Below, piece after piece: positions 8,401 through 15,947 of a stretch of DNA of 41,957 bases. Source of the DNA: a virus; the IMG/VR virus record IMGVR_UViG_3300048028_000431, positions 1-41,957 of that record. The stretch is one strand, 5' to 3'. The notes beneath the pieces were generated by a model. It was not told the origin of the DNA and made no database searches. It worked only from the letters and a program-made list of their open reading frames with translations. Position 1 is the first letter of the stretch. The number at the start of each line of letters is the position of its first letter. The translations under genes and the position numbers were made by a program.

Positions 8401-10764
8401 TTGAGTCCCTGGTGTTATAGCAATATCAGACCACTCTATAGGGCTTACTCCAGGTGCGCTAGTTTTTTTTTGAAGAAGACCTTCATTTAATTGACCAGAA
8501 TTCCCCAATATTAACAAGCCCAAAGCACTACTACTTCCTTTTGGAATCCAGATTGTATTAGTACCAGACCCACCACCTCTACCAAATCTCCTGCTTGATG
8601 AGTAATTAATAAAGTTATCTGGGTTAAAATCTAAAGTGAATCCATTGGGTCTTATTTTTACAAATGTTCCTGCTAATTCCACTAATGGGTCACCTGAACT
8701 ATCTGCATTTCCATTAATCCACCCTTGACCTGCAGCCACCTCGTCTGTAGCGTTTTTGGTTGTAATTTCAAGAATTTTTGTTTTCACTTCTTGTTGTAGC
8801 GGACCGTTATCATCAGCCTTTACAATTAAGTTTTTTCCAACTTCTAATTTTCCTAAATTAGCTCCTTGTAAAAGTATCCATCTGTAGATTTGGTCTTCGT
8901 AAAATATGGTTGCATATAAATTATAATGAAGTCCCTTGTTTACCTTTACAAACCATTTATACCTATCAGCCCAATATGGAGGATTATTAAAAAGTTTAAT
9001 TCTTAGTTTATTAAGATTTACAGAATTTGCTATTGGCACAAAAACCTCACTTATAGACTCACCTAAAGATTCTTTTGGAAGCAGTATACTTGAATACCTA
9101 CCATGTGAATCTAAATAACAAAGCCCAACTTCAAAACTTCTATTAGATTTTAAAGATACATTACTTACTGTATCTTTTATTCTAAGATTTGAACCATCTT
9201 CAAGTGTAAATACTTCGTTTATATCTGTCTGAAAAGCTGGGTCATCATTATCTGTTGCGTCTGCTGGTGTATCGTCTGTTGTGTGAACATTAACAGGCAT
9301 CAGTAAGGTAAAGGTTGTTGATGTTGATGAATCTAAAGTAACTGAACCATAAACAAGATTTAATGGGTTTGGTGGAGGTGTGGTTATAACAACACTTTGA
9401 AAAATACCAGTCATTGACGCTATACAGTCTATAAACTCCGATGACGCTACTAGTTCAGTAACATTTGCATAATCCTGACCTATAACAAAGGCGGACTCGA
9501 TAAGAGCAGAGCCATTAAAATAATCATCAGGCGCTGTTCCAGCTTCTGCAGATTCCAATTTTAAAATAAATGTTATTGTTTTATCTTGTAATAAATCAAC
9601 ACCTGATAAATCAAAGGTTATTTTTGTGTCGCTGGCGGATAATGTTCCAACAAGCTCATCTCCTTCCTGTGACACAGAATCTAAAGAAACATCGTATGAT
9701 ATTTTTATTTTATCGTTTGAACCCTCAGTTTCAACCACGTCGTATTGACTTGTGGTGTTTGCAAAAACAATTCTATCGTTAATAAAGTCTTGTGCTTTTG
9801 CGGTTAAAGGAACATTGTCAAATATTCTAAAAACCTCATCTTTTGGGAGTGTTTTAAATATTTTTTTATTAGTAAACTCATATGTCTCATTAGTGTCATC
9901 TAGTATAGAGCTCTCTTTTTTGTTAATACTATCAATAATAAATATTGAACTATCCGTAGAGTATTTAAACAAAAGCTGAACATCTGTAACTCTTTTATCC
10001 CCACTATTATAAGTTACTTTATAACCATTAAATATATTATCCATGCCTTTGTTTTCCATGGACGTAAAATCAATTTGAAAGTTTTTTGGAGTGAACTGAA
10101 AGTAGGAAAAAGAAGATGGTGCAGAATAACCACCATCTAGGTATCTATATCTATATCCAAAAGCAAAAAATTGCTCTTTCACAGCGTTTTCTGTTGAATT
10201 CAAACTATTAAAAGGTTTTACAACAGGAGCTTGTCTTGGGGGTTTTTTATATAAAGAAATATCATCTTCTATAAAATTACTTATACCATAACCCTTAGCT
10301 CTTTTTATATCAACCATTCTTGGTGGGTTTAACCCATCAGTAAATAATAAAAGTTTTGATTTTTTTGATGCATTATAAACAACATTAAATCCTGTAATTT
10401 TATAATTTGAATCAAAATTTAAAACCTGACTATCACCTGTTCTCTCATCAGCCAAAACAGTTGATGTTATGTCGTTTATCGCATCATACTCAAATATGTA
10501 AGAATATCCAACATTGTTTACTACTGCCCAATATATTTTTTCTTCTGCCTCGTCTGATACAGAACCAATACACTTTGGGTTTTGTGCTACAGGTATGTTT
10601 GTTAGCTGAACATTTCCCCTTTCATTTTCAATAGCCCCAGCATCACTAGAAGCGGTATTGAGTACTCTGATATTTCTAGCGTCTAGAAACTCTCCACTTT
10701 TAACAAGACGTTCATCGACGTCTTTGTTCATTTTACCTGTATTAAAAAAATTCTGTATTTTCAT
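5416..10764 (-). CDS. Giant tail muzzle/nozzle (stabilization-type) protein with C-terminal Ig-like and vWA domains
   Basis: This 1782-aa protein is the largest in the window. The N-terminus (residues about 10-31, GKMNKDVDERLVKSGEFLDA) and a block near residues 1045-1120 (SIQKLFARESDLIVFQEDR and QVLGQDVPFSGEYGIS) match what I remember of muzzle or stabilization proteins of crAss-like and other marine podoviruses. These form the distal end of the short tail. Past the conserved core there is a cadherin/Ig-like repeat at about 1428-1508 (VLVNDTVTG, then ITYTHTSGNSLNDSFTYIVS). A von Willebrand factor A-like domain follows from about 1515. Its MIDAS motif DDSGS is at 1523-1527, followed by a hydrophobic strand and FQDEAS. 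The gene lies between the two ring-type genes and the detached muzzle module, with gaps of 1 and 4 bases. The adhesive use of the vWA part is inferred. Confidence 0.85.
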   Translation of the reverse strand: MKIQNFFNTGKMNKDVDERLVKSGEFLDARNIRVLNTASSDAGAIENERGNVQLTNIPVAQNPKCIGSVSDEAEEKIYWAVVNNVGYSYIFEYDAINDITSTVLADERTGDSQVLNFDSNYKITGFNVVYNASKKSKLLLFTDGLNPPRMVDIKRAKGYGISNFIEDDISLYKKPPRQAPVVKPFNSLNSTENAVKEQFFAFGYRYRYLDGGYSAPSSFSYFQFTPKNFQIDFTSMENKGMDNIFNGYKVTYNSGDKRVTDVQLLFKYSTDSSIFIIDSINKKESSILDDTNETYEFTNKKIFKTLPKDEVFRIFDNVPLTAKAQDFINDRIVFANTTSQYDVVETEGSNDKIKISYDVSLDSVSQEGDELVGTLSASDTKITFDLSGVDLLQDKTITFILKLESAEAGTAPDDYFNGSALIESAFVIGQDYANVTELVASSEFIDCIASMTGIFQSVVITTPPPNPLNLVYGSVTLDSSTSTTFTLLMPVNVHTTDDTPADATDNDDPAFQTDINEVFTLEDGSNLRIKDTVSNVSLKSNRSFEVGLCYLDSHGRYSSILLPKESLGESISEVFVPIANSVNLNKLRIKLFNNPPYWADRYKWFVKVNKGLHYNLYATIFYEDQIYRWILLQGANLGKLEVGKNLIVKADDNGPLQQEVKTKILEITTKNATDEVAAGQGWINGNADSSGDPLVELAGTFVKIRPNGFTLDFNPDNFINYSSSRRFGRGGGSGTNTIWIPKGSSSALGLLILGNSGQLNEGLLQKKTSAPGVSPIEWSDIAITPGTQIKLELVYSESDGSPNFNYFKEWTSNNEYVSTPTRNALQLFFDSETNFTKTEDYAMSGYDTATSIRFRVPSLNDENEGFKLVIAKSNSSMAGRWVMRVQATEGTATFESSRLTCNLNLVLVTTLGIFETEPDDIDNDIYYETEETFLIENGLHKGNEQDQTSTLPAISKLGFGNCFSFGNGVESVRVKDDRFLPSFDIKSRPNIAIVEGYERKEDTNKLIYSGPFNENSGYNTLNEFNSSRGITKYMDMKYGSIQKLFARESDLIVFQEDRVSKVLYGKNILTSPDGTGSLSQIEQVLGQDVPFSGEYGISLNPESFGFYEGKMYFSDANRGTVLRLGGDGITPISYIGMKSFFKENLYNNKNNFNIGGFDPKYHQYVLSMSSVQMPSEPLELDCASVFTKTLAGTFTYSLNVGQFPGTATVGYSTTGTISISIVYNGNTYGSTGLTGTGTVTFPVTSSDLETTNLATVQITPVGVVTATITHVCPVPETLEIVLIVVNDSQEASETIINRYKHNGSNGNNYNSELDVFDFDELTRFETISGFMGGDVIPDNGDTVTISSLKQIGVHTGDFNECNSLGYLVSEASLTVQNVVDQATYPAVTTTTTSTEEENIATFTFNRTNTSQKLYLVWNYIDNLPVLVNDTVTGIANGGSSVINVVANDTIPSPFTITIGTQPTNGTAVVNANNTITYTHTSGNSLNDSFTYIVSRGGACTAEATVTTEALAITVDTYIYIYFDDSGSMNNTEAELQTMRAGALKSTLQDLYATGGTESSGNTNTATNGSDEYDAKVTIVYGATGGWTNERTFAAIGDNDVNDFIATNTHNSFPSDAANVIVMVFQDEASAGYHDSRTSGSFNNDARTNNYNTDMADIRSRVTSLNTSNSSFYRGVVFQVEDNSGNPDYPFKAFLQAVEGGTASNYTGTNGLSDLMTGSTPTFVFEYDIEDSTSNDATAPFKPGSTTDRFDQWQYYYLYWMTHALNTLGYTPDGQSWPIIIDD

Positions 10765-10765
10765 A

Positions 10766-11653
10766 CTACTTTATCCACTTATCTCTTCCTCTTAATATCT
10801 GAGTTAGTTCGTTTAATTTAATAGAATTGAGTCTAATTTTTGTGTTTCTTAATGAAGCTAAAGCTTGTTTTTGAGCTCTTCTTACAATAAACTCTTGAAC
10901 ACCAAATTTTTGTTTCAGTATATTTGAAACGATATAATCATACATAAAGGTTTCAGCAAGTTTATGAACTTTTATTTCATTATCAGCCAAGCCATACATA
11001 CCGTCTGAAACGTATTCTATCAAAATATTCTTACCAGTTAAATCAGAACTAAAAAGAATTAAACCTTGGTTTTTATCAAGAACATAGCTTCCATTATTAT
11101 TTTTTGAAGCTGTGTCCATACCAAAATTTTGACCTAGTAGATTTCTAGAAGGCATTTTTTTAGCATCACCAGGCTGGTTTGCCCAGTTTGTCTCAATTAC
11201 AGGAGTACCTGTAAGAGCATCATCATTATTGTCTAAAAGTATGTTTTTCTGAGCAGTGTTGTCTTGAAGATAACTTGTAGGAGTTGCTGTGTTATAATTA
11301 GTCACAATAGGATGGGTTAAACCATCATCTCCAACATATGAAACCTTAACACAACTAACAAAGTCGTGTGGTAGATGCATTTTTAGGTTATCTGGCAATT
11401 CAGCCTCAAAACCTTTTACCTCTCTTAATGCATCATAATGAATTTCTTGTAAACCTCTTTTTGCATGAAATACAACTTCATTTCTATCTATCTTATTTAT
11501 AACCTTATTGTCGCCTACATAAGACAGCATAAAATTATTTATTATATCAGATAAGAGTAAATACTGATATGTACCCCAGTTTTCACTTAATGGCAAGTTG
11601 CCATCATTTTGATAATATTCTCTATGGTCTATGTGTCTTCCTATAACTGGCAT
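10766..11653 (-). CDS. Head-tail connector / ring protein (gp11-like adaptor position)
   Basis: The 295-aa soluble protein contains GTYQYLLLSDIINNFMLSYV (about residues 27-46), then VVFHAKRGLQEIHYDALREV and MHLPHDFVSCVKVSYV. I recognise this pattern from ring or adaptor proteins of crAss-like and other marine podoviruses, which fill the place of T7 gp11 between portal and nozzle. It ends in a basic helical region (VRRAQKQALASLRNTKIRLN). It sits between the other ring-type gene (3-base gap) and the muzzle gene (1-base gap), which agrees with a head-tail junction role. The assignment comes from memory and gene order. Confidence 0.7.
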   Translation of the reverse strand: MPVIGRHIDHREYYQNDGNLPLSENWGTYQYLLLSDIINNFMLSYVGDNKVINKIDRNEVVFHAKRGLQEIHYDALREVKGFEAELPDNLKMHLPHDFVSCVKVSYVGDDGLTHPIVTNYNTATPTSYLQDNTAQKNILLDNNDDALTGTPVIETNWANQPGDAKKMPSRNLLGQNFGMDTASKNNNGSYVLDKNQGLILFSSDLTGKNILIEYVSDGMYGLADNEIKVHKLAETFMYDYIVSNILKQKFGVQEFIVRRAQKQALASLRNTKIRLNSIKLNELTQILRGRDKWIK

Positions 11654-11656
11654 GCT

Positions 11657-12409
11657 TTATGAGTTTTCTTTTGTAAATTCTACTTGCTCTTGCTGCGCTG
11701 TTACTTGTACAACATCAGCCTCTCTAATACTTAATCCTGCATATTTGCAAATTTTCACAACTAATTCTGTTTCATCTTCTCCTGATATTTCAAAATTTGT
11801 TGAGCTATCTGCATTGTAAACAGGGTCCGAGTTAATAGTGTTATAACCCCAGTGTGGGTCGACTGGTCTTCGAATATAGTTTGCCTGAATATTAGATTGT
11901 ATCGACAAAGGTCTTACATATATGGTATTAGCACTACGAACATAGATTGGATATGTAACGGTCGGCTGAGTAATATTGCTGTTCACAATCATATCAAACT
12001 TGTGTGGTCTAACAGGTTGAACTACAGCGCCGCCACCCATAGTTGTGCTAGAACCAAAACCACCTTGATAAGTGATGTTAATTAATTTATATAAATCAGT
12101 TGGTAAGTCAAAATAATCTTGCTCTTCACCAACGCTTGGACTCGCAAGTCCCACATCACGATATGCTAAGTTTGCGTTTGAATAAAACTTATCAATTTTG
12201 TTTTGTATGTGCTGAACTGTATCCCCGTAGTTTGCTGCTTTTCTTCTATTGTTTTGCATAAAAACAGCCTTTGAATACTCTGTAAAATAAGATTCAAATA
12301 TTTCAAGCTGTGCTTGTTTTGCAAAAAAATCAAACTCTGAAGGAGATACATATCCTCTGTTATCTTTATTTAGCAAAAACATAACAGTATTCCTTACACT
12401 ATTAATCAT
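11657..12409 (-). CDS. Head-tail ring / connector protein
   Basis: The 250-aa protein starts MINSVRNTVMFLLNKDNRGY and continues VSPSEFDFFAKQAQLEIFES. The RGYVSPSEFDxFAKQAQxEIFE string recurs, as I recall, in a structural gene next to the ring and muzzle genes of marine Bacteroidota phages. The N-terminal third is helical; the rest looks beta-rich (PIYVRSANTIYVRPL). It ends in an acidic, Gln-rich tail. It is first in its operon, with its own TAnnTTTG element just upstream and a strong terminator separating it from the previous gene. A virion connector role is likely; the exact ring position is unknown. Confidence 0.7.
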   Translation of the reverse strand: MINSVRNTVMFLLNKDNRGYVSPSEFDFFAKQAQLEIFESYFTEYSKAVFMQNNRRKAANYGDTVQHIQNKIDKFYSNANLAYRDVGLASPSVGEEQDYFDLPTDLYKLINITYQGGFGSSTTMGGGAVVQPVRPHKFDMIVNSNITQPTVTYPIYVRSANTIYVRPLSIQSNIQANYIRRPVDPHWGYNTINSDPVYNADSSTNFEISGEDETELVVKICKYAGLSIREADVVQVTAQQEQVEFTKENS

Positions 12410-12424
12410 AGGATATATTTTTTA

Positions 12425-12432
12425 CAAAAGTA
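12425..12432 (-). promoter_or_regulatory. Bacteroidota-type -7 promoter element (TACTTTTG)
   Basis: The minus strand reads TACTTTTG, a full TAnnTTTG match, 15 bases before the ATG at 12409 and directly after a terminator. The terminator-then-promoter order makes a fresh start for the ring/muzzle operon plausible. Confidence 0.5.
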
Positions 12433-12433
12433 C

Positions 12434-12462
12434 AAAAAAAGAGGTCGCAATTTGCAACCTCT
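12434..12462 (-). terminator. Intrinsic terminator after the 258-aa gene
   Basis: On the minus strand AGAGGTTGCA, loop AAT, TGCGACCTCT forms a 10-bp stem with one T-G wobble. It is followed directly by seven T residues (A residues at 12434-12440 on the plus strand). It lies 26 bases after the stop of the 258-aa gene and just before the next promoter element. Confidence 0.85.
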
Positions 12463-12488
12463 CTCCCTTCACGATGCATACAATCTAA

Positions 12489-13265
12489 TTATAGACTGTT
12501 AGTAATCTTTTGTAAAACATCAAGTCCTTCGTCTGTCTTAAAATACATACCTAAAGCACTATATACGTTTTCTCCAAATGGAGCCATAATTACTTTCTTT
12601 TTTCTATCTTTATTCCAAACAACTGTTCTGTTGTCTGATTTAATGTGAAGAATACCCATTTCAACAGCTTTTGCAGCTATATTTCTTAGTTTAAGATTCT
12701 CATCATTAACTAAACTCATGAATTCAGTAGGGTTTTTCTTTGCATACAATATCATATCTCTTCTCAATTCTGATGATGTTAGATTTGAAGCTGATGATGA
12801 TAAGCAAACTCTAGCTATTGCTTCTAAGTCATTTATATCTAAATTTTTAGCAGCTATTTGAGAGTCTAATGTTGTATACATTTCCTCAACTTCTTTTGAC
12901 GCATTTGCCTCCTTGTCTAATTCAAAAAAAGTTTTATTATATTCGGGGTGAATGAATAAAAACTTTTGAAGATTAACATTGAAATCAGGAACAATTAAAG
13001 TTCCATTTTCAAAAACAATAGGCTCCATAGTAGCTACACCGTCTTGCTCGTCCTGGAATGGACTAAGTTGGTTTGTAGCATACCTTAGTGCTCTATTTAG
13101 GTTTCCGTCAAAATATGTTAAAGGTTTTCTTGAAGTGTGTTTTACAGCTATCATAAGCCGTATTGGTGATTTATTTCCTTTTAAAATAAATACTCTTTCT
13201 TTTTGTTCTAAGTTTGGTAGTATAGAGTTATATCCAAACGCATTTTTTGCAGTTTTTGTTGCCAT
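12489..13265 (-). CDS. Conserved-looking head-region protein, function unknown (258 aa)
   Basis: The 258-aa protein begins MATKTAKNAFGYNSILPNLE. It has a mixed alpha/beta N-terminal half with basic strands (RVFILKGNKSPIRLMIAVKH). A helical middle follows, and the end is ALGMYFKTDEGLDVLQKITN. There is no enzyme motif, membrane segment or signal peptide. It lies alone between two intrinsic terminators, directly downstream of the capsid gene. No -7 element of its own is visible, so it is probably made by readthrough of the capsid terminator, which would give much less of it than of capsid. A head completion or minor capsid role is possible from position only. Confidence 0.6.
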   Translation of the reverse strand: MATKTAKNAFGYNSILPNLEQKERVFILKGNKSPIRLMIAVKHTSRKPLTYFDGNLNRALRYATNQLSPFQDEQDGVATMEPIVFENGTLIVPDFNVNLQKFLFIHPEYNKTFFELDKEANASKEVEEMYTTLDSQIAAKNLDINDLEAIARVCLSSSASNLTSSELRRDMILYAKKNPTEFMSLVNDENLKLRNIAAKAVEMGILHIKSDNRTVVWNKDRKKKVIMAPFGENVYSALGMYFKTDEGLDVLQKITNSL

Positions 13266-13288
13266 TATATTATGTATTAGATTAAATT

Positions 13289-13318
13289 AAAAAAAAGGGG
13301 AGGAGAAAACCCCTCCCC
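13289..13318 (-). terminator. Strong intrinsic terminator directly after the major capsid gene
   Basis: On the minus strand GGGGAGGGG, loop TTTT, CTCCTCCCC gives a 9-bp GC-rich stem with one G-T wobble, then eight T residues. It begins 8 bases after the capsid stop codon and is the most GC-rich hairpin on the minus arm. It would end most capsid transcripts and protect their 3' ends. Confidence 0.9.
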
Positions 13319-13326
13319 ATTTATTA

Positions 13327-14721
13327 TTACTTCATTAATAAGAAGTTGTTAGCTCCCATCGTACACAGAGCACGCTCTGATAAGAAGTGAACTTCCATTT
13401 TGTCGTCACCGCTTGTTGCAGCTCCTCCAGCAGAACCAACTACCCAAGACTTGTATTTTCTGTCTTCAGTAGGAGAAACTCTATATCTTACATGTAAGAA
13501 AGGTCTCTTAGCGTTCTCTCCAAGAACTTGGTCATAAACTGTAACAGAACCAGCAGGTACAACGATACCGTCAATTCCTCCAATGTTACCACGAGTAGTA
13601 GCATCATTTAAGTATTTCCAGTCAGACTTGTAAAAGTCATATCCGATACGGAAACCAGAGAACCCAAGGTTCAAGGCCATATCTTCGTCGTTGTCAAACA
13701 ATCCGTAAGAAGCAGTTGATGCTCCAGAATTGTTTTGTGCAGCTAATACTTTGTCTACGTCAAAAGATGTAGCTCTATTCACGAACATAACGTTCTCTTG
13801 AATAGCTCCTTCTTTATCAAGAACCTTAGCGATATCTTCTAAATCTTCTCTGTCTGAGATAGTTCCAGTTGATACGTTTCCGCCATTTTCTACTTCGTAG
13901 AAAAGACCTTTTGTACCTTTGTAACCAGCTGTTGCAGCTCCAGAACCAGACGCAGCAGGCTCACCTTCAATCATTGAAGTTTCAAGGTAATCCTCAAATC
14001 TTAGTCTAGTTTCACTTTCTGATTTTAAATACCATAAGTATCCAGAAGCTCCGCCTTCAGTAGTTACTTCAACCCATCCAACATGTGCCATTTCAGAACC
14101 TGATACCTCATACTTATCTTTGATGATAATTGGGTTGTTCTCTTTAGCTTCAAAATCAGCTTCTAAAGAACCATCCATTCCACTAGTTCCTTTTTTAAAT
14201 TCAGAACCAAATACAAAGATAGTTACAGCATCATTGTCATCAAAAGGACCATTTCCATCAGTACCAGCCTGGTTTACTAAGTCTAAAGATGCATATGTTT
14301 TTACTGTAATACTGTCAGCAGCTACAGCTGTAATTAAAGCTTTAGCTTGACTTCCAGTTTTAGAGATGATAATTGTTTGGTTTACACGAAGACTGTGAGC
14401 AGTTAATCCGTCGATGTCGCCAGCGCCGTTAATAGTACCAGAGTCTTGTATGTGTAATCTTCCTTGCTCGCTCCATTTGATTAAATCAGAAGAAGAAGGA
14501 ATTTCAGCACCTACCATACGCAAGAAAGAAGCTACAGAACGATTTCCGTAACGCTCAAACTCTTGCTCATATAAGTCTGGCAAGTATTGCTGTGCAAATG
14601 TGTAATCTGCATTAGAAAGGTAGTTGCTGTTTTGCAAAGCCTTTCCTGGTGCAGGAGTTAAGGAAGTGCTGCCACTGATTTGAGCGCCTGCGCTTCCTTG
14701 GAAATTAATTGATTGTGCCAT
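13327..14721 (-). CDS. Major capsid protein (HK97-fold, crAss-like type)
   Basis: The 464-aa protein has an N-terminal region with FAQQYLPDLYEQEFERYGNR (about residues 43-62), then FLRMVGAEIPSSSDLIKWSE and GRLHI. I recognise the pattern LPDLxExE-GNR-VGAExPxSDxxxWSEQxRLHI from crAss-like phage capsid proteins. Later come EVSGSEMAHVGWVEV and SGYLWYLKSESETRLRFEDY. Length and acidic to neutral composition fit an HK97-fold capsid. The gene is GC-richer than its neighbours and follows the scaffold-like gene by 21 bases. A strong terminator directly after it fits very high expression. Identity is confident; exact family placement would need a profile search. Confidence 0.9.
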   Translation of the reverse strand: MAQSINFQGSAGAQISGSTSLTPAPGKALQNSNYLSNADYTFAQQYLPDLYEQEFERYGNRSVASFLRMVGAEIPSSSDLIKWSEQGRLHIQDSGTINGAGDIDGLTAHSLRVNQTIIISKTGSQAKALITAVAADSITVKTYASLDLVNQAGTDGNGPFDDNDAVTIFVFGSEFKKGTSGMDGSLEADFEAKENNPIIIKDKYEVSGSEMAHVGWVEVTTEGGASGYLWYLKSESETRLRFEDYLETSMIEGEPAASGSGAATAGYKGTKGLFYEVENGGNVSTGTISDREDLEDIAKVLDKEGAIQENVMFVNRATSFDVDKVLAAQNNSGASTASYGLFDNDEDMALNLGFSGFRIGYDFYKSDWKYLNDATTRGNIGGIDGIVVPAGSVTVYDQVLGENAKRPFLHVRYRVSPTEDRKYKSWVVGSAGGAATSGDDKMEVHFLSERALCTMGANNFLLMK

Positions 14722-14742
14722 TTTGTTTTTTTTTAGCGTTTA

Positions 14743-15894
14743 TTATTTTTTTCTAATTTTCAGTCCAGAACCAAAATTACCAGAATCCTGTAAGACTCTA
14801 AATTTAGTTCCAGGTTTTGACGAATCAACATTAGAACGCACATTCATATCAATATTTTTACCATCTTTAACTACTTCATTTACCGCATCAGATTTACCTT
14901 GTTCATAAAAGAACTTAGCATATGCCTCTGGGTTCATAGCCATATTCAAAGCTGTATGATACTTCTTAGCGTCCTTTATATAGCCGTTATCATCTAAAAA
15001 CTTATTAATAAAGTTGGTTAAATCTGATTGATTTTTAGCAACTTTATTTAAATCTTTAGGCTTATAACTAAATGTTTTTTCTCCAATATTAAATTCAAAA
15101 CCTTCGAACTTATCAGAAAAAACTTCAGACGTTTTCTTTTGAAAGACTTCTCTTTGTTTAAGTTGCGTCTCTTGCTCTTTTTGCGTATCGTCGTTGTATT
15201 TATTATAAAACTCAACAGCTTCTTTTACATTTTCAGGTAAATCCTCCAAACTTGACTCAAGCGGGGCTTTGTATTTTTCCTGCGTTTGCTTAAAAAACTC
15301 TTTTGCTTTATAAAGCTCTTGTTTTCGCTCAAGATTTTTTCTTTTAATATCTTTTTGCGTATCTATTCCTTCTTCAACGGCAAACTTTTCTTCTATAAGA
15401 TAAGCTATATCAGTGTCGTCTAATTCTGGATTAGATTGCTTATAATATTCTCTAAGTATAGTCGACTCCTCATATTCAGAGAAATCTTCATTTGCTTTTA
15501 CAAAATCCTTCAACCCTCTTTTGGTTTCTGATTTATATTGCAAATACTTCTCTACCTCTTCAGGTAAATCTTGAGCTTTTTTTTCTTTATTTGAAAGAAC
15601 GTTATCTAATTCCTCAATCCCTAAACTATATTTATTAGTTAAGAATTCAGCAATTACATCTTCTTTTGAGATAGAAACCTCTGGTTGCTCTTCAACTTCT
15701 TCAACTACTTCAGCTTCTTTCCCTGAAACCTCGTCTGCCTTTTCTTCTATAGCATCATTGGATTCAATATCTTTATTTTCTTCAACAACCTCTTCCTGAG
15801 TATTGTCTTTTTCTTCTTTTACCTCTTCTGTTTTTTCAACAGGTGGTTTTGATAAGTCGACTTTGTAATCAACTTCTTGATTTTCTTGATTCAT
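14743..15894 (-). CDS. Putative capsid scaffolding protein (acidic, coiled coil)
   Basis: The 383-aa protein is extremely charged. Residues about 15-75 are nearly all Glu, Asp, Lys and Val (TEEVKEEKDNTQEEVVEENK). Long coiled-coil helices follow (KDIKRKNLERKQELYKAKEF, KEQETQLKQREVFQKKTSEV), and the basic C-terminus ends GSGLKIRKK. An acidic, helical protein with a basic tail, encoded between portal and capsid genes, is the classic scaffold arrangement. It is first in its operon, with a -7 element 26 bases upstream, and is co-transcribed with the capsid gene. No protease domain is visible. Function is inferred from composition and place. Confidence 0.7.
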   Translation of the reverse strand: MNQENQEVDYKVDLSKPPVEKTEEVKEEKDNTQEEVVEENKDIESNDAIEEKADEVSGKEAEVVEEVEEQPEVSISKEDVIAEFLTNKYSLGIEELDNVLSNKEKKAQDLPEEVEKYLQYKSETKRGLKDFVKANEDFSEYEESTILREYYKQSNPELDDTDIAYLIEEKFAVEEGIDTQKDIKRKNLERKQELYKAKEFFKQTQEKYKAPLESSLEDLPENVKEAVEFYNKYNDDTQKEQETQLKQREVFQKKTSEVFSDKFEGFEFNIGEKTFSYKPKDLNKVAKNQSDLTNFINKFLDDNGYIKDAKKYHTALNMAMNPEAYAKFFYEQGKSDAVNEVVKDGKNIDMNVRSNVDSSKPGTKFRVLQDSGNFGSGLKIRKK

Positions 15895-15920
15895 AATTAA
15901 TTAAATTTAAATTTATAATG

Positions 15921-15928
15921 CAAAATTA
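15921..15928 (-). promoter_or_regulatory. Bacteroidota-type -7 promoter element (TAATTTTG)
   Basis: The minus strand reads TAATTTTG, matching TAnnTTTG, 26 bases before the scaffold-like start codon in the 53-base gap after the portal stop. It would start the scaffold-capsid transcript. No clear -33 motif is seen. Confidence 0.5.
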
Positions 15929-15947
15929 AGTAAAAAACCTATACATT

